47,610 bases of DNA, from contig RPFO01000714.1 in NCBI GenBank assembly GCA_009746045.1, positions 1-47,610 on the forward strand, given 5' to 3'. Below the pieces are notes generated by a model that saw only the letters and a program-made list of their open reading frames with translations, was not told the origin of the DNA and made no database searches. This stretch comes from Mesostigma viride. Lineage: Eukaryota; Streptophyta; Mesostigmatophyceae; Mesostigmatales; Mesostigmataceae. Made by a program: the position numbers and the translations under genes. This document shows positions 8,331 to 17,680 of this stretch, piece after piece. The number at the start of each line of letters is the position of its first letter. The first letter of the stretch is position 1.

Positions 8331-9424
8331 ATCGTGATCCCGTTCACCCAATCGGATCTAACCCCATCGCGCCTCTTGTTCCTGAAAAACTTCAGGCCGA
8401 AAGGTTCGAACAATGTGCGTAAGTCTTCATTTGTCACCGCGTTCTTCCTGTTAGACACCTCTTCTCCACAAAAATCGACTAAAAAAGCCTGGCGAAAATC
8501 TTTCATTTTCACCCACGCCTCCGGGTCCTGCTTGACGTTTTCGAGCTGCATGAACTCCGCGGCCTTTGTCGTGTACACCGACTCGATCTCGCTCGAAGAC
8601 TCCTCCTCGCTCTCCGTATGACGCCTCTTGTCCGTCGATCGCAAAAGAGCGTCCCATCGTTGCCACCGCAAAGTTTCTTGGAAAAAGTCGCCAGACCTCG
8701 ACCGCCGAAACTGGGCGTTGTGGCTGTATATCTTCTCGCTCAACGCCGCCCTGTGGTCGACAATCCAATCACGGACCGCCTCGGGGACAGACACCCCGTT
8801 CTCCGCCATCGCCGTCACGAGCCCGTGGAGATGAGAAGTGCGGTACCGCTCCTCGGTCGTGAGGTTGTTAACCCCCGTCCTGTCGAATGCGTCTATGATC
8901 TCGTTCAAGACCTCGTCCGAAACCAGGTCTCCAGCGTATTTCATGAGCGCATTCGTCACGAGAGACAACCTCGTCTTCCCGCAGAAAACACGGAAATCGC
9001 AACGATCAGGGTCCGGGTCCTCGAGCGACACAGACTCTGTGCACGCGTCCTTCGGATCGCGAGACCCGTTCACGCTAAAACCCGACGTCCTCTTCGAACC
9101 CAATCCACCGCCCGTCGAGAACCCATAGCGATCGAACAAGGCGTTCCAAAACCACTTGTCCTCTCGAAACCTCGAAAAGTGGTCGTACCTGGGGAAATTG
9201 CGATCTTCGAGAAAGTCGGAAAACGCATCGAACACTCGTTCCGTAGAAGCGGAAAGCGTGGGACCTTTGTTCACGCGTTTCGAGTCCACGAAGTCAGCGA
9301 AAACGTGAGCGTGCAACCGCTCCTCCTCTGTAAGATCCCGATGCAAGGGTGCCGAAAGAGCGGCGAGGAGCGTTTCGGGCCCGCACGCCTCGTCGCAAGA
9401 AACGCGTTTGACCATCACGCGCAC
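8327..9424 (-). CDS. Unknown protein, 365 aa
   Basis: This is a long soluble protein ending convergently on the 7392 gene with a 4-base overlap. The C-terminal 80 residues (FRQAFLVDFCGEE, then NEDLRTLFEPFGLKFF) look like a small winged-helix-type domain of the kind found at the C-terminus of viral primase-helicases and other replication proteins. That likeness is weak and unproven. A Ser/Glu-rich linker precedes it. The start region overlaps the stop of the next minus-strand gene by 10 bp, so the pair is probably read in tandem. Confidence 0.65.
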   Translation of the reverse strand: MRVMVKRVSCDEACGPETLLAALSAPLHRDLTEEERLHAHVFADFVDSKRVNKGPTLSASTERVFDAFSDFLEDRNFPRYDHFSRFREDKWFWNALFDRYGFSTGGGLGSKRTSGFSVNGSRDPKDACTESVSLEDPDPDRCDFRVFCGKTRLSLVTNALMKYAGDLVSDEVLNEIIDAFDRTGVNNLTTEERYRTSHLHGLVTAMAENGVSVPEAVRDWIVDHRAALSEKIYSHNAQFRRSRSGDFFQETLRWQRWDALLRSTDKRRHTESEEESSSEIESVYTTKAAEFMQLENVKQDPEAWVKMKDFRQAFLVDFCGEEVSNRKNAVTNEDLRTLFEPFGLKFFRNKRRDGVRSDWVNGITI

Positions 9425-9753
9425 AAAGCCGGGCTGCGAATGACAAGTTTCCCGTTGGACACAGCCGGCAACCGCGGTGGACTCACGGCCTCTGCGTCAC
9501 GATGAGCTCGGACATAATAACGGATCGCATAAGCGAGCTTGGCAACGCGCGCGTCGTTTTCAGGACACAGCTCTTCGATTACGTGATCCGCCAAGCGCAA
9601 ACAGCCTTTCAACACGGCCTCGAAGTCTTCCTCTAGAAACTTCTCTTTCACAAGCGCGCGGGCGGCCTGACACAAGAGATGCACAAGGTCGCAATGTGGG
9701 TCGTCGAGAATGGAACACGAGAGTCCGTCAATGGTCTTCAACACCTTTTCCAT
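9415..9753 (-). CDS. Unknown small helical protein, 112 aa
   Basis: This is an all-helical-looking acidic protein with four Cys/His-bearing helices (LVHLLCQAARALVKEKF) and no recognised family. It lies upstream of the 8327-9424 gene on the same strand, overlapping it by 10 bp. Its start faces the 9803 gene across a 49-bp divergent promoter region. Confidence 0.55.
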   Translation of the reverse strand: MEKVLKTIDGLSCSILDDPHCDLVHLLCQAARALVKEKFLEEDFEAVLKGCLRLADHVIEELCPENDARVAKLAYAIRYYVRAHRDAEAVSPPRLPAVSNGKLVIRSPALCA

Positions 9754-9797
9754 CTCCTCTCTCTGTCAAAGAAACGAAGAAATGTTCTTCGCCTTAG

Positions 9798-9805
9798 TAT
9801 AAATG
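9798..9805 (+). promoter_or_regulatory. TATAAATG start-site element
   Basis: TATAAATG includes the start codon of the 9803 gene. The same 8-mer includes the start codon of the 25687 gene. Poxvirus late promoters have a TAAATG element at the start codon, so a late-type signal is a reasonable inference. Confidence 0.45.
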
Positions 9806-11857
9806 CAAAACCCGTACCGCTTCAGTCGAGAATCGAATGTGTTTGTCCCGAACTTTCAGCGGGCGTCTTACCCGTTGGCGTATGGCGCGTCTCTCAATCC
9901 GTACTTAGCAGGATCGGTTTACGGGCCGGGATTTAACATCGGCGATGTCGACGCTGTATCCTCGAGCGTTCCCCCCCTCGCACTTGCGACCTCTTCGACA
10001 TCGCCAGATTCAAGCCCGAGATCGTCTTCAGGTGCATCTTCCACAACCGTCACGTCGTCTCATGAATCACCGTTGGATTCCCCGAGAACCTCGGAAAGTT
10101 CGCTGCCAGAAGCGACTCCCGAAACCGATGCGATGACGTCGCCGACGGGTCTACCCGGAGGCTCCGAATCTGATAGATCTGCGAGTGGACCTGACGGTGA
10201 CGTAAGTTCCAGTGAACTGTACGGTACAATTGGAGAAGAAGGCGCGTCAACCGACCCTAAACCTGTGGAGCCTAATGACATACAGCGCGGTATTTGGACA
10301 ACCCTCGCAAACCGTCATATTTTTGACGAATCAGGTCATGGTATTTTCACCGAAGTCGATGAGCTAAAATTTTTATTAGAAAAATACGACCAGACACCGA
10401 TTGACATAGAAGAAGTAATTCACCGGTCCACCATTGTACTCAATGCATCCCCTGAAAAAGTTCCTGAAAACCTTCGGCCATCTTTTCAGGATTTTTTGAC
10501 AAAAGCCCAGGAAATTAAAGACAAAAAATTAAATCCGAATTCTTCTGATGGACTTCAACAATCTTTAATAGACGCACGTGAGGAACCTTTCGATATAAAA
10601 GATTCCGATGCGGAAAAATTTGTCGCAGGTATAAAGGCCATCAGTGAGGACGTGGCAAATCGAGACAATGTATCTATCGACGAAGTAAAAGAGCTTGTTA
10701 GCGTCGTTTTGGACAACGTTATAAAAGGCGGGGTCATGGCACAAGTTCAACAACAAGCTAGCGAAATGGTAGAAAATTCGCCAGGCGATCCAAAAAATAG
10801 TTTTAACCCCCCCAATACTAAAGTTCTAGCGCAGGCTATTTCAGGGGGCGAAAATCCGTTCGCAAAACCTTCGAGCGAAGACGACATAACACGTACCACA
10901 CAAGACCTCATGGCACAAGTTCAACAACAAGCTAGCGAAATGGTAGAAAATTCGCCAGGCAATCAAAATAATAGTTTTAACCCCCTCGATACTGAAGTTG
11001 TAGCGCAGGCTATTTCAGGGGGCGAAAATCCGTTCGCAAAACCTTCGACCAAAGACGACATAACACGTACCACACAAGACCTCATGGCACAAGTTCAACA
11101 ACAAGCTAGCGAAATGGTAGAAAATTCGCCAGGCAATCAAAACAATAGTTTTAACCCCCTCGATACTGAAGTTGTAGCGCGGGCTATTTCAGAGGACGAA
11201 AATCCGTTCGCAAAACCTTCGACCGAAGACGACATAACACGTACCACACAAGACCTCATGGCACAAGTTCAACAACAAGCCAGCGAAAAGGTAGAAAAAT
11301 TGCCAGGCAATCAAAACAATAGTTTTTACCCCCTCGATACTGAAGTTGTAGCACGGGCCATTTCAGGGGAAAAAAATCCGTTGGCAAAACCTTCGACCAA
11401 AGACGACATAACACGTACCACACAAGACCTCAAGCAAAGGTTATCCAGAGCCGTAGGCGTCTATAATCAGCCAGAACTAGATGGCATCGAACATACGGCT
11501 CAAAAACTTGTATCGATGTCAGAAATTTCACCTGATTTAATAAACGACTTGGTAAAAATACAAGACGCTGCACAAATCGCTAACACTTATTACAAGGGAG
11601 GTGATGTTTTAGACCTGTTGACCTTGAAGTACAAGGATAAGGATAATATACAAGAGAAAACAAAAGATCTGGAAAATTCCTTTCCCTTTATGCGCACAAT
11701 CTTTCACAATATATCATTAGGCGCCAAACCTAAGCAAACTCTCGATACCGAACCCCGGAATGTAACATTACCAGACATTAGTACGGAAAGCAGAAGGCAA
11801 TCAATGAGGGAGGAACTATTGATGTTATCGGGAATTAGGTCGAAGAACAAGAAGTGA
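9803..11857 (+). CDS. Large repeat-bearing low-complexity protein, 684 aa
   Basis: The Tyr/Asn/Pro-rich head ends in VYGPGFNIGD, resembling the head of the 4657-7290 product. A Ser/Thr/Pro-rich disordered region follows (about residues 50-150), then a charged helical region. Residues about 312-543 are four tandem copies of a 58-residue unit beginning MAQVQQQASE, followed by a Lys-rich C-terminus. A structural or scaffold role is plausible but not shown. The start codon lies in TATAAATG. No enzyme motif was seen. Confidence 0.75.
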   Translation: MQNPYRFSRESNVFVPNFQRASYPLAYGASLNPYLAGSVYGPGFNIGDVDAVSSSVPPLALATSSTSPDSSPRSSSGASSTTVTSSHESPLDSPRTSESSLPEATPETDAMTSPTGLPGGSESDRSASGPDGDVSSSELYGTIGEEGASTDPKPVEPNDIQRGIWTTLANRHIFDESGHGIFTEVDELKFLLEKYDQTPIDIEEVIHRSTIVLNASPEKVPENLRPSFQDFLTKAQEIKDKKLNPNSSDGLQQSLIDAREEPFDIKDSDAEKFVAGIKAISEDVANRDNVSIDEVKELVSVVLDNVIKGGVMAQVQQQASEMVENSPGDPKNSFNPPNTKVLAQAISGGENPFAKPSSEDDITRTTQDLMAQVQQQASEMVENSPGNQNNSFNPLDTEVVAQAISGGENPFAKPSTKDDITRTTQDLMAQVQQQASEMVENSPGNQNNSFNPLDTEVVARAISEDENPFAKPSTEDDITRTTQDLMAQVQQQASEKVEKLPGNQNNSFYPLDTEVVARAISGEKNPLAKPSTKDDITRTTQDLKQRLSRAVGVYNQPELDGIEHTAQKLVSMSEISPDLINDLVKIQDAAQIANTYYKGGDVLDLLTLKYKDKDNIQEKTKDLENSFPFMRTIFHNISLGAKPKQTLDTEPRNVTLPDISTESRRQSMREELLMLSGIRSKNKK
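10736..11431 (+). repeat. Four tandem 174-bp coding repeats
   Basis: Units start at 10736, 10910, 11084 and 11258, each beginning ATGGCACAAGTTCAACAAC and each 174 bp (58 codons). Units 2 and 3 are nearly identical; the first and last are more diverged. The exact in-frame period indicates unequal recombination within the gene. Confidence 0.95.
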
Positions 11858-11905
11858 AGACAAAGATCCGAACAAATTTATGTGTGTCCTAAGTTGATAG
11901 TCTCT

Positions 11906-13552
11906 ATGCCACCTAGTTTAGACACAACGCCTTTTCGAAACCGCCGTATACGCATCTCGCCCTTTCGTTTGACAGGAAATCTGAACCCATACAGCGAAAA
12001 GCGACTTCATGGCGCAAGCTGGTTTAGCGGGGTGTCGAACGAAGAACTTGTAAGTGCAAGTAGCCCTTCGCCGATACCTGACTCGCCAACAGCATCTTCT
12101 TCAAAATCCGCTTCCCCCAAGGGACATTTGCCTGACTTACCCAGGCCTCCCTCGCCTACATCTTCTTCGAAACCCGCTACCCCCAAGGGACATTCGCCAG
12201 ACTCGCCCAGGCCTCCCTCGCCTGATTCACCCCCCTCGCCTACAGCATCTTCTTCAAAATCTGAGTCGCGTGACCTTTCGTTGCCCGAAAAAACAGAAGT
12301 GCCAGCGCCATCTTCCTCAAAATCTGATTCTCCTAAAGGGCGGTCGCCTGACATTTCCTTGCCCGAAACATCGGAGACGCCGAGCAAACCTGCTCCTGAG
12401 GAAAAAAGTGCCGCTAACCCTGTTGAAGAAGAAAACTTATCACCATCAGAACCAATCGTACAAGAAAAAGAAGAACCGAAACATGTCATCGAAGAGCCGA
12501 ATGAATCAATAAAGCCGTTAAAAAGAGTCGATGAACAAAAATGGATCATGCCAAACCGACCGGAAAAAATCGAAAACGAAGATGACGAAATTGAAGAATG
12601 GTTTGCGGATGGATTCGAAGAAGTCGATCGGTGGAACGAAGAGTTGAAACAAACTATGGATTCTAAATACGAACGAATATTCGAAGACATCGTAAACGAG
12701 AAAGGAAAGGATTGGTTGACAAGCGGAAAAGGCGAGGCGTTGACATATAAAATTGATGAATTGAGACGACTTCAAACAGATATCGAATTCGACACTGAAA
12801 TATTTAGAGAGGAATTTCCTTTCATGATAGACAAAATAGAAGAGTTAAAGGAAAAAAGAAGCCAAGAATTGTCAGAAAGGCTTCGACAATTGGACTCTGC
12901 ATTTTCAAAAAGAGCCATTTTCAAAGTTGACCCGAATAACTATGACGAAAAAACTAGAGATCAAACTTTGGCGATGCACAAATTGTCAAAAAAAATCATC
13001 GAAAACATTTTGAACCAAGAAAAGACGCGCATTGGAAAAAAAGAAGAAATCAAGAGGTCCGTCACAGCCGATTATGAGATGGCAAAAGGCTTGTACACTT
13101 TTGACGATTTCGCAAAAAATATTTTAGATGACCGAACAAAACAAGCTATTAATGCACTGGAGAAAATGCTCAAACGAGAAGACTTGAAGACCCAAAAGAA
13201 ATCACTTCAGGCAATCGAAAAACGAATCAATGCTTTACGCAACCCCGTTCCCGACAAGCCAGAAGTCTTGGAAGATTCTAAACCGACAGGTACGCCTAGC
13301 GTGAAAAATTCGCTAAACTCCACTGGTCAACCCGGTCCATCTAAACCTCCTCCACCACCTAACCCTCCGGCTGGTCCACCTAAACCTCCTCCACCACCTA
13401 ACCCGGAGGGTGGTCCACCTAAACCTCCTCCACCACCTAACCCGGAGGGTGGTCCACCTAAACCTCCTCCACCACCTAACCCTCCAACACTCGGTCCACC
13501 TAACCCCCGGGTCCACCGCCCAATCTACCAAAGCCCCCGGGTGCGCCTTTAA
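11906..13552 (+). CDS. Pro/Ser-rich and helical protein, upstream part of a split gene
   Basis: The ATG at 11906 is preferred to a GTG eight codons upstream. The order is: a basic head with NPYSEKR; a Ser/Pro/Lys disordered region with SPKGHLPDLPRPPSP-type repeats (residues about 55-165); a Glu/Lys-rich helical core (about 190-460); then PPPPPNPEGGPPK repeats of 13 residues. The frame ends just after a C5 run at 13504-13508. One extra C would continue it into the proline-rich lead of the 13621 frame. I therefore read 11906-16035 as one gene of roughly 1370 codons broken by one base. Function is unknown. Confidence 0.7.
   Translation: MPPSLDTTPFRNRRIRISPFRLTGNLNPYSEKRLHGASWFSGVSNEELVSASSPSPIPDSPTASSSKSASPKGHLPDLPRPPSPTSSSKPATPKGHSPDSPRPPSPDSPPSPTASSSKSESRDLSLPEKTEVPAPSSSKSDSPKGRSPDISLPETSETPSKPAPEEKSAANPVEEENLSPSEPIVQEKEEPKHVIEEPNESIKPLKRVDEQKWIMPNRPEKIENEDDEIEEWFADGFEEVDRWNEELKQTMDSKYERIFEDIVNEKGKDWLTSGKGEALTYKIDELRRLQTDIEFDTEIFREEFPFMIDKIEELKEKRSQELSERLRQLDSAFSKRAIFKVDPNNYDEKTRDQTLAMHKLSKKIIENILNQEKTRIGKKEEIKRSVTADYEMAKGLYTFDDFAKNILDDRTKQAINALEKMLKREDLKTQKKSLQAIEKRINALRNPVPDKPEVLEDSKPTGTPSVKNSLNSTGQPGPSKPPPPPNPPAGPPKPPPPPNPEGGPPKPPPPPNPEGGPPKPPPPPNPPTLGPPNPRVHRPIYQSPRVRL
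13350..13500 (+). repeat. 39-bp proline-rich coding repeats
   Basis: A 13-codon unit (GPPKPPPPPNPEG) repeats about three to four times with near-identical DNA. The run ends at the C-rich site where the reading frame breaks. Repetition and C runs make this stretch prone to real slippage and to sequencing error. Confidence 0.85.
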
Positions 13553-16035
13553 AATCCGGTCTGCCTAGGCCCTCACCACTCGGAGCAGGAAAAACTACTT
13601 CAAGTAAGCCTACTTCGGGAATGTTCTACAAGGGCCTGCCAAACGACGTCGAAAAAGCTTTGAATGATATTTATGCTCGACTTCCGAAATGGGCACAACT
13701 TACACCGGAACAGTGGGAAATTCTCCACAAAGAAGACGCAAAAAAGGCCTTGCCGTCAGCAACTAAAGAGAAACAGAAAATGAAACCGCGCCCTGAAAAA
13801 GAACTAGCAATCCTGAAAGCCGCGGTTGAAGGCGATGTGACTAAAGTCGACCCTACTTTTAAATTCAGAGATAAATCCGACGGTGACCCGTCCGACTCTG
13901 AACTGTTTCAATACATGAGATCAATCTTTGCGACTGCGGTGAAAACAAATGCAAAATATCGGTCCGGAGGCGACAAACCCGTTGAATTCCCGCAGACATA
14001 CTCTCAAATGGCGAAGAGGTTGTATGAGGAGATAGAAAAAAAGCCTGTCGAGTTTAAAAAGCTGAAAGCTGCTGTGGATAATCCAGAAATTGTTGTGGAA
14101 ACAAAAGACGGATTCACCGATTTTTACCTGCCTCCAAAAACCCTCAAATATCTAGCTGACCGCTTAAAGAACCCAACCGATTTGAAACCCCAAGATTCGA
14201 TAGAAGTCAAAACGATTATAGCCCAGTTTCGAAATCCAGACAAGCGCGAGTATATCCCGCCGAACAAGGAAGAAAACAAATACATCCCAATCAATCAACT
14301 AAAACCGACTTTTGATGAAATCAAGAAACGACTAGATGACGCATGGATTGCTGACATGCTTTTAAAAAACGAAGGTAAATACCTGGTTCGACCTATGATT
14401 GGTATGCAACGATCCGAAGTTCCGATTTTCAATTCAAAAATGCTCGAGTATCTCAAAAATCATTTTTCTACGACTGGTGCGAGCGAAAAGCTAGAAATTC
14501 CAAATTTATATAAAAACGAAGATTTTGCGCTGGAAGGAGTGTCAAATATCACTTTTAAGCCAAATCCAAAACCAAAGATGCCCACTCCAAGCCCAGGCCA
14601 AACCCTAAAACAAAATGGCCCCCCTCCGCCCCCTCCAGATGGGCCTCTGCCCCGAAAAGTCGGCCCTCCGCCCCCTCCAGATGGGCCTCTGCCCCGAAAA
14701 GTCGGCCCTCCGCCCCCTCCAGATGGGCCTCTGCCCCGAAAAGTCGGCCCTCCGCCCCCTCCAGGTGGGTCTCTGCCCACTCAATCTAAAACGCCTGCTC
14801 AAGGTCAAAAGGCCATAGCCAAGGACTTCGGCCTCCTTGCAATTCTTAATAAAGTTCGCGACGTGATCGCTAGTCAGCTGATGGAAGACTTCATCACTCG
14901 TTACGCTGGCGAAGATGTCGTCCGGGAAACGATGACGCAGAAGCCGGACAAAAAAGACGACGGGACTGAATTATCCAAACAAGAAAAAGATTCATTGCCG
15001 TCGTTTATCGAAGACAAATACGACAAGCTGACAGGAGCTGTTACAAAAGAAATTGCAAGCTACTTGGTAAAGAAAGAGGCCACAGAAAGAAAGGAGAAAG
15101 AGAGAGCGGCACAAGGCCAAAAACCCCAAGGCACTTGGAAGGCAAAGATACCCACGGACTCCGATGCACCATCTTATAATTACAGCGGCGATCTGAGACT
15201 TCCCCCGGATTTGGAAAAAAAAGTCTCGAGTTCAGATTACGATAAAGACAGACTTGTGGCCGCGATAGCGATCTCGCGTGGTAGCGAATCTATTTTAGGA
15301 CAAAATACAAGAGCTTCTAACAAACTTCGAAACTTTAGTCGAATAGCGTTGGCTAGAAAAGGCGACCCAAAAGGTTTAATTGACACCGCGTCTCAAGGTC
15401 TCGTTTTTGGCGGGAAGCAAATGGCTGGTGTCGTACCATTGAGCAACGACATTGTCAATGCGTATATGTACGTCGCCCAAAATAATCCCGGGGTTTTTCA
15501 CCCTACTAAATCGACAAATGTTCAAAAAAAGAACATGATTTACATCGACGTGGACGGCCTCCGCTCGCTCATATGCACCCACCCCGACGACACAGTCACG
15601 ATCGTCGACGTCACGGGTGACTGTAAGGCTCTCGCACGCTATCGCGCGAAAGCTTGTGATGTTTGCGTAGGATTAGACGTTGACGCGGGCTCGAGAGACA
15701 ACGGTGTGCTCGTCCGCGTCTCAAAATCGCGTTTCGCGTACATCGGGGCGCATCGGTACGAATTCGAGACGCTATCGGGCGGTAATCTGATCGACTTTCT
15801 GGCGGACGGAGGGAACAACCCGATCGCTATCGACCAGCATCTGAACGCGTACGCGCTTCGGGACAAGAAGACGTTCAAGTTGATGGACCTCAACACGTGC
15901 GAAAGGGACCGTTTCGTGCGCGTGTACAGACGCATGCGGTTTCAGATCACGAGGAAGCAGCTGGTAACGAGCGGGCTCAAGGGCACAGCGAGTAAGAGCG
16001 CGTACGAGACTCAGTGTTGCAAGATAAATGCATGA
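13504..16035 (+). CDS. Pro-rich protein, downstream part of the split gene
   Basis: The frame is open from 13504; the first ATG is at 13621 (804 aa), but the 39 codons before it continue the proline-rich repeat of the upstream frame, arguing that they belong together. A helical N-terminal half is followed by four PPPPPDGPLPRKVG-type units (14617-14785), then a Lys-rich region. A compact C-terminal domain (from about 15535, IYIDVDGLRSLICTHPDD) looks globular, with many strands. The last 160 codons use more G/C-rich codons than the rest. The stop is 34 bp from the retrotransposon target site. No family is recognised. Confidence 0.7.
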   Translation, partial: PPGPPPNLPKPPGAPLKSGLPRPSPLGAGKTTSSKPTSGMFYKGLPNDVEKALNDIYARLPKWAQLTPEQWEILHKEDAKKALPSATKEKQKMKPRPEKELAILKAAVEGDVTKVDPTFKFRDKSDGDPSDSELFQYMRSIFATAVKTNAKYRSGGDKPVEFPQTYSQMAKRLYEEIEKKPVEFKKLKAAVDNPEIVVETKDGFTDFYLPPKTLKYLADRLKNPTDLKPQDSIEVKTIIAQFRNPDKREYIPPNKEENKYIPINQLKPTFDEIKKRLDDAWIADMLLKNEGKYLVRPMIGMQRSEVPIFNSKMLEYLKNHFSTTGASEKLEIPNLYKNEDFALEGVSNITFKPNPKPKMPTPSPGQTLKQNGPPPPPPDGPLPRKVGPPPPPDGPLPRKVGPPPPPDGPLPRKVGPPPPPGGSLPTQSKTPAQGQKAIAKDFGLLAILNKVRDVIASQLMEDFITRYAGEDVVRETMTQKPDKKDDGTELSKQEKDSLPSFIEDKYDKLTGAVTKEIASYLVKKEATERKEKERAAQGQKPQGTWKAKIPTDSDAPSYNYSGDLRLPPDLEKKVSSSDYDKDRLVAAIAISRGSESILGQNTRASNKLRNFSRIALARKGDPKGLIDTASQGLVFGGKQMAGVVPLSNDIVNAYMYVAQNNPGVFHPTKSTNVQKKNMIYIDVDGLRSLICTHPDDTVTIVDVTGDCKALARYRAKACDVCVGLDVDAGSRDNGVLVRVSKSRFAYIGAHRYEFETLSGGNLIDFLADGGNNPIAIDQHLNAYALRDKKTFKLMDLNTCERDRFVRVYRRMRFQITRKQLVTSGLKGTASKSAYETQCCKINA
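14617..14788 (+). repeat. 42-bp proline-rich coding repeats
   Basis: Four units of GGCC(C)CTCCGCCCCCTCCAG type encode GPPPPPDGPLPRKV. The first unit is 45 bp, the others 42 bp. The last unit is diverged (GGSLPTQS). The array probably forms a flexible polyproline linker. Confidence 0.9.
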
Positions 16036-16068
16036 TTTATTCAGAATTTTCATATTAACCGGCCCTAC

Positions 16069-16073
16069 CGAAG
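16069..16073. repeat. Target site duplication CGAAG, left
   Basis: CGAAG directly precedes the element and recurs at 24247-24251 directly after it. Five base pairs is the usual target duplication length for Ty1/copia elements. Confidence 0.85.
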
Positions 16074-16717
16074 ATTTAGATGAACGCGGATCAGTGAGTT
16101 TCTGGTCTTCCCAAGATGTGATGAATGGAGCCATGGTTTCAACCAGCGGCTTTTAACCTTTACCACAGTTGCCTCACTACCCTGTGGTCACTAGCCTGAG
16201 GCGGCAGCACCCACGGACGGTGTTGGGAAAAGACGCTTGGCCACTGCTGTGTCCGAGCCTTTCTAGGTCTCACCATTGCTGCCAGGCCTTGCACTCCTTG
16301 GCAGGTCCGCCACTGTCAATTTCCTTGGTTGCATCAATCCAGGACGTCTGTCCTTCCATGAATGACAGTAACGCTCTGGATTTATCCGTCATGACAAGTA
16401 CCCGTCCATCCCAGGCCTGCAGGACTGCCAGTCCTGAAGTCCTGTGACATTCTTGGTACCATCAACCAATATTGACCACAGTACCTCCTAGTGACAGTCG
16501 GTCCTGTGACACGTAACGTGTGATGGTTCACCCAACACTGCCACGTGCCCTGTCCCTCACGTGTCCTTAGTCCTGGTACTGCTGTAGCGTCCGGCGGCAT
16601 TACTTCGGGACTTGATAACTCTCAAGTTCCTTGTCCAAATGAGGCGTTTAGCACGGCGTTGGAAAGGCCACTTCAAGTATGATATGCTTAGCATATTGCA
16701 TCACCAATATGCTAACT
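16074..16717 (-). repeat. 3' LTR (minus-strand element)
   Basis: This is the direct repeat of 23603-24246 with offset 7529. It is the 3' LTR because the coding frames run on the minus strand. A purine-rich tract on the minus strand (AAGAAAGGGTTGG, complement of 16718-16731) directly precedes it and is the likely polypurine tract. Short frames inside the LTR (for example 16169-16447) are present in both copies and are not considered genes. Confidence 0.9.
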
Positions 16718-17680
16718 CCAACCCTTTCTTGTTTTGGAGCTGCAAGCTTCACACCATGACCAACCCATTCCTTGCTGCCTTGTGAAATGGACACCTGGTT
16801 ACCCTGGACTTATAATAAGCCTCATGAGCACCCCTTTTGCCACCTTAATGGTATCCTTCTTAGGGATCTATGGTTCAACCCTGCCATCTGATCATTAACT
16901 TGACCTGCAGGTCATCCCCAACCCTTTCTTTTGCAACTGTACCTTGGCTTGGGCTTAAAGGAGGATATTGAATATTCCTTAGGCAACATATCCTGGATAT
17001 CTGAATGAGAGGCCCTGACTACAGGAAACGTATTACAGTGAGTTCCTGGTCTTCCCAGTTATCACTGGCGCCCGTTTCATGGCGCCCGCCCCGAGCGTTC
17101 CAGGCATCATCCATCCAAATGTTCACCAATGGAAACCACTTCAACACCACTGTGCCACTGCTTGATGGGGAGCCCATGTCATCACTGGGTGTTAAAGCCC
17201 AGGAGTCATACATACCAGGCTGTGGCTCAACTAGGGAATCGAACCCTACCCCAGAACCCCAGGTTAAACTTAACCTGGTCACATGACAGACAACAAGAGA
17301 GATTGGCATACAACATGATTATGTTTTATTATAGAATATCCACCAAAACCAATGTTGAGTGTTCCCAGTGGACCAGCCTGCACCAGCAAGGCCCAACTGT
17401 CAGGTTACAACACCATAATATCCAAGGTTGTCACTTATTCACAGCTAAAGAAAACTAAACAAGAGAGATATATACAAACAACCTGGAAGAACTCTCAACA
17501 TGGCCTGCCCTGTCATGGCCTAACTGCCCGAGGCCAAAGGCATCCCACTGTGCTAATCCTTTACAGGAAGAGCTTGCTCCTGTTGAGCCTTCTACCTGCT
17601 TGGTGACAGGTAGGCTACCTGTTGCCCTCCCCCCTGGGGACAACAGCACTGGTCAGCCACCAACTGGCAAAGGCTGGACT
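16718..17680 (-). other. 3' untranslated region of the retrotransposon
   Basis: No gene is seen between the pol stop and the 3' LTR. A second copy of the polypurine-like tract (CCAACCCTTTCTT on the plus strand) occurs at about 16918. An LTR-like fragment (AGTGAGTTCCTGGTCTTCCCA) lies at about 17038, resembling 16093-16114. This suggests that an older LTR boundary or a duplicated priming region lies in this spacer. Confidence 0.55.

Noticed and set aside
8618-9505. 295-codon plus-strand frame
   Set aside because: It is antisense to the 8327-9424 gene and strongly Arg/His/Pro-rich, the usual shadow composition.
16169-16447. 92-codon frame in the LTR (also 23698-23976)
   Set aside because: It lies entirely inside the LTR and has no protein-like character; its preservation follows from LTR identity.
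17225-17265. tRNA T-arm-like word (TAGGGTTCGATTCCCTA on the minus strand)
   Set aside because: The T stem-loop pairs well, but no matching acceptor, D or anticodon arm was found within tRNA distance, so it is not called a tRNA gene.
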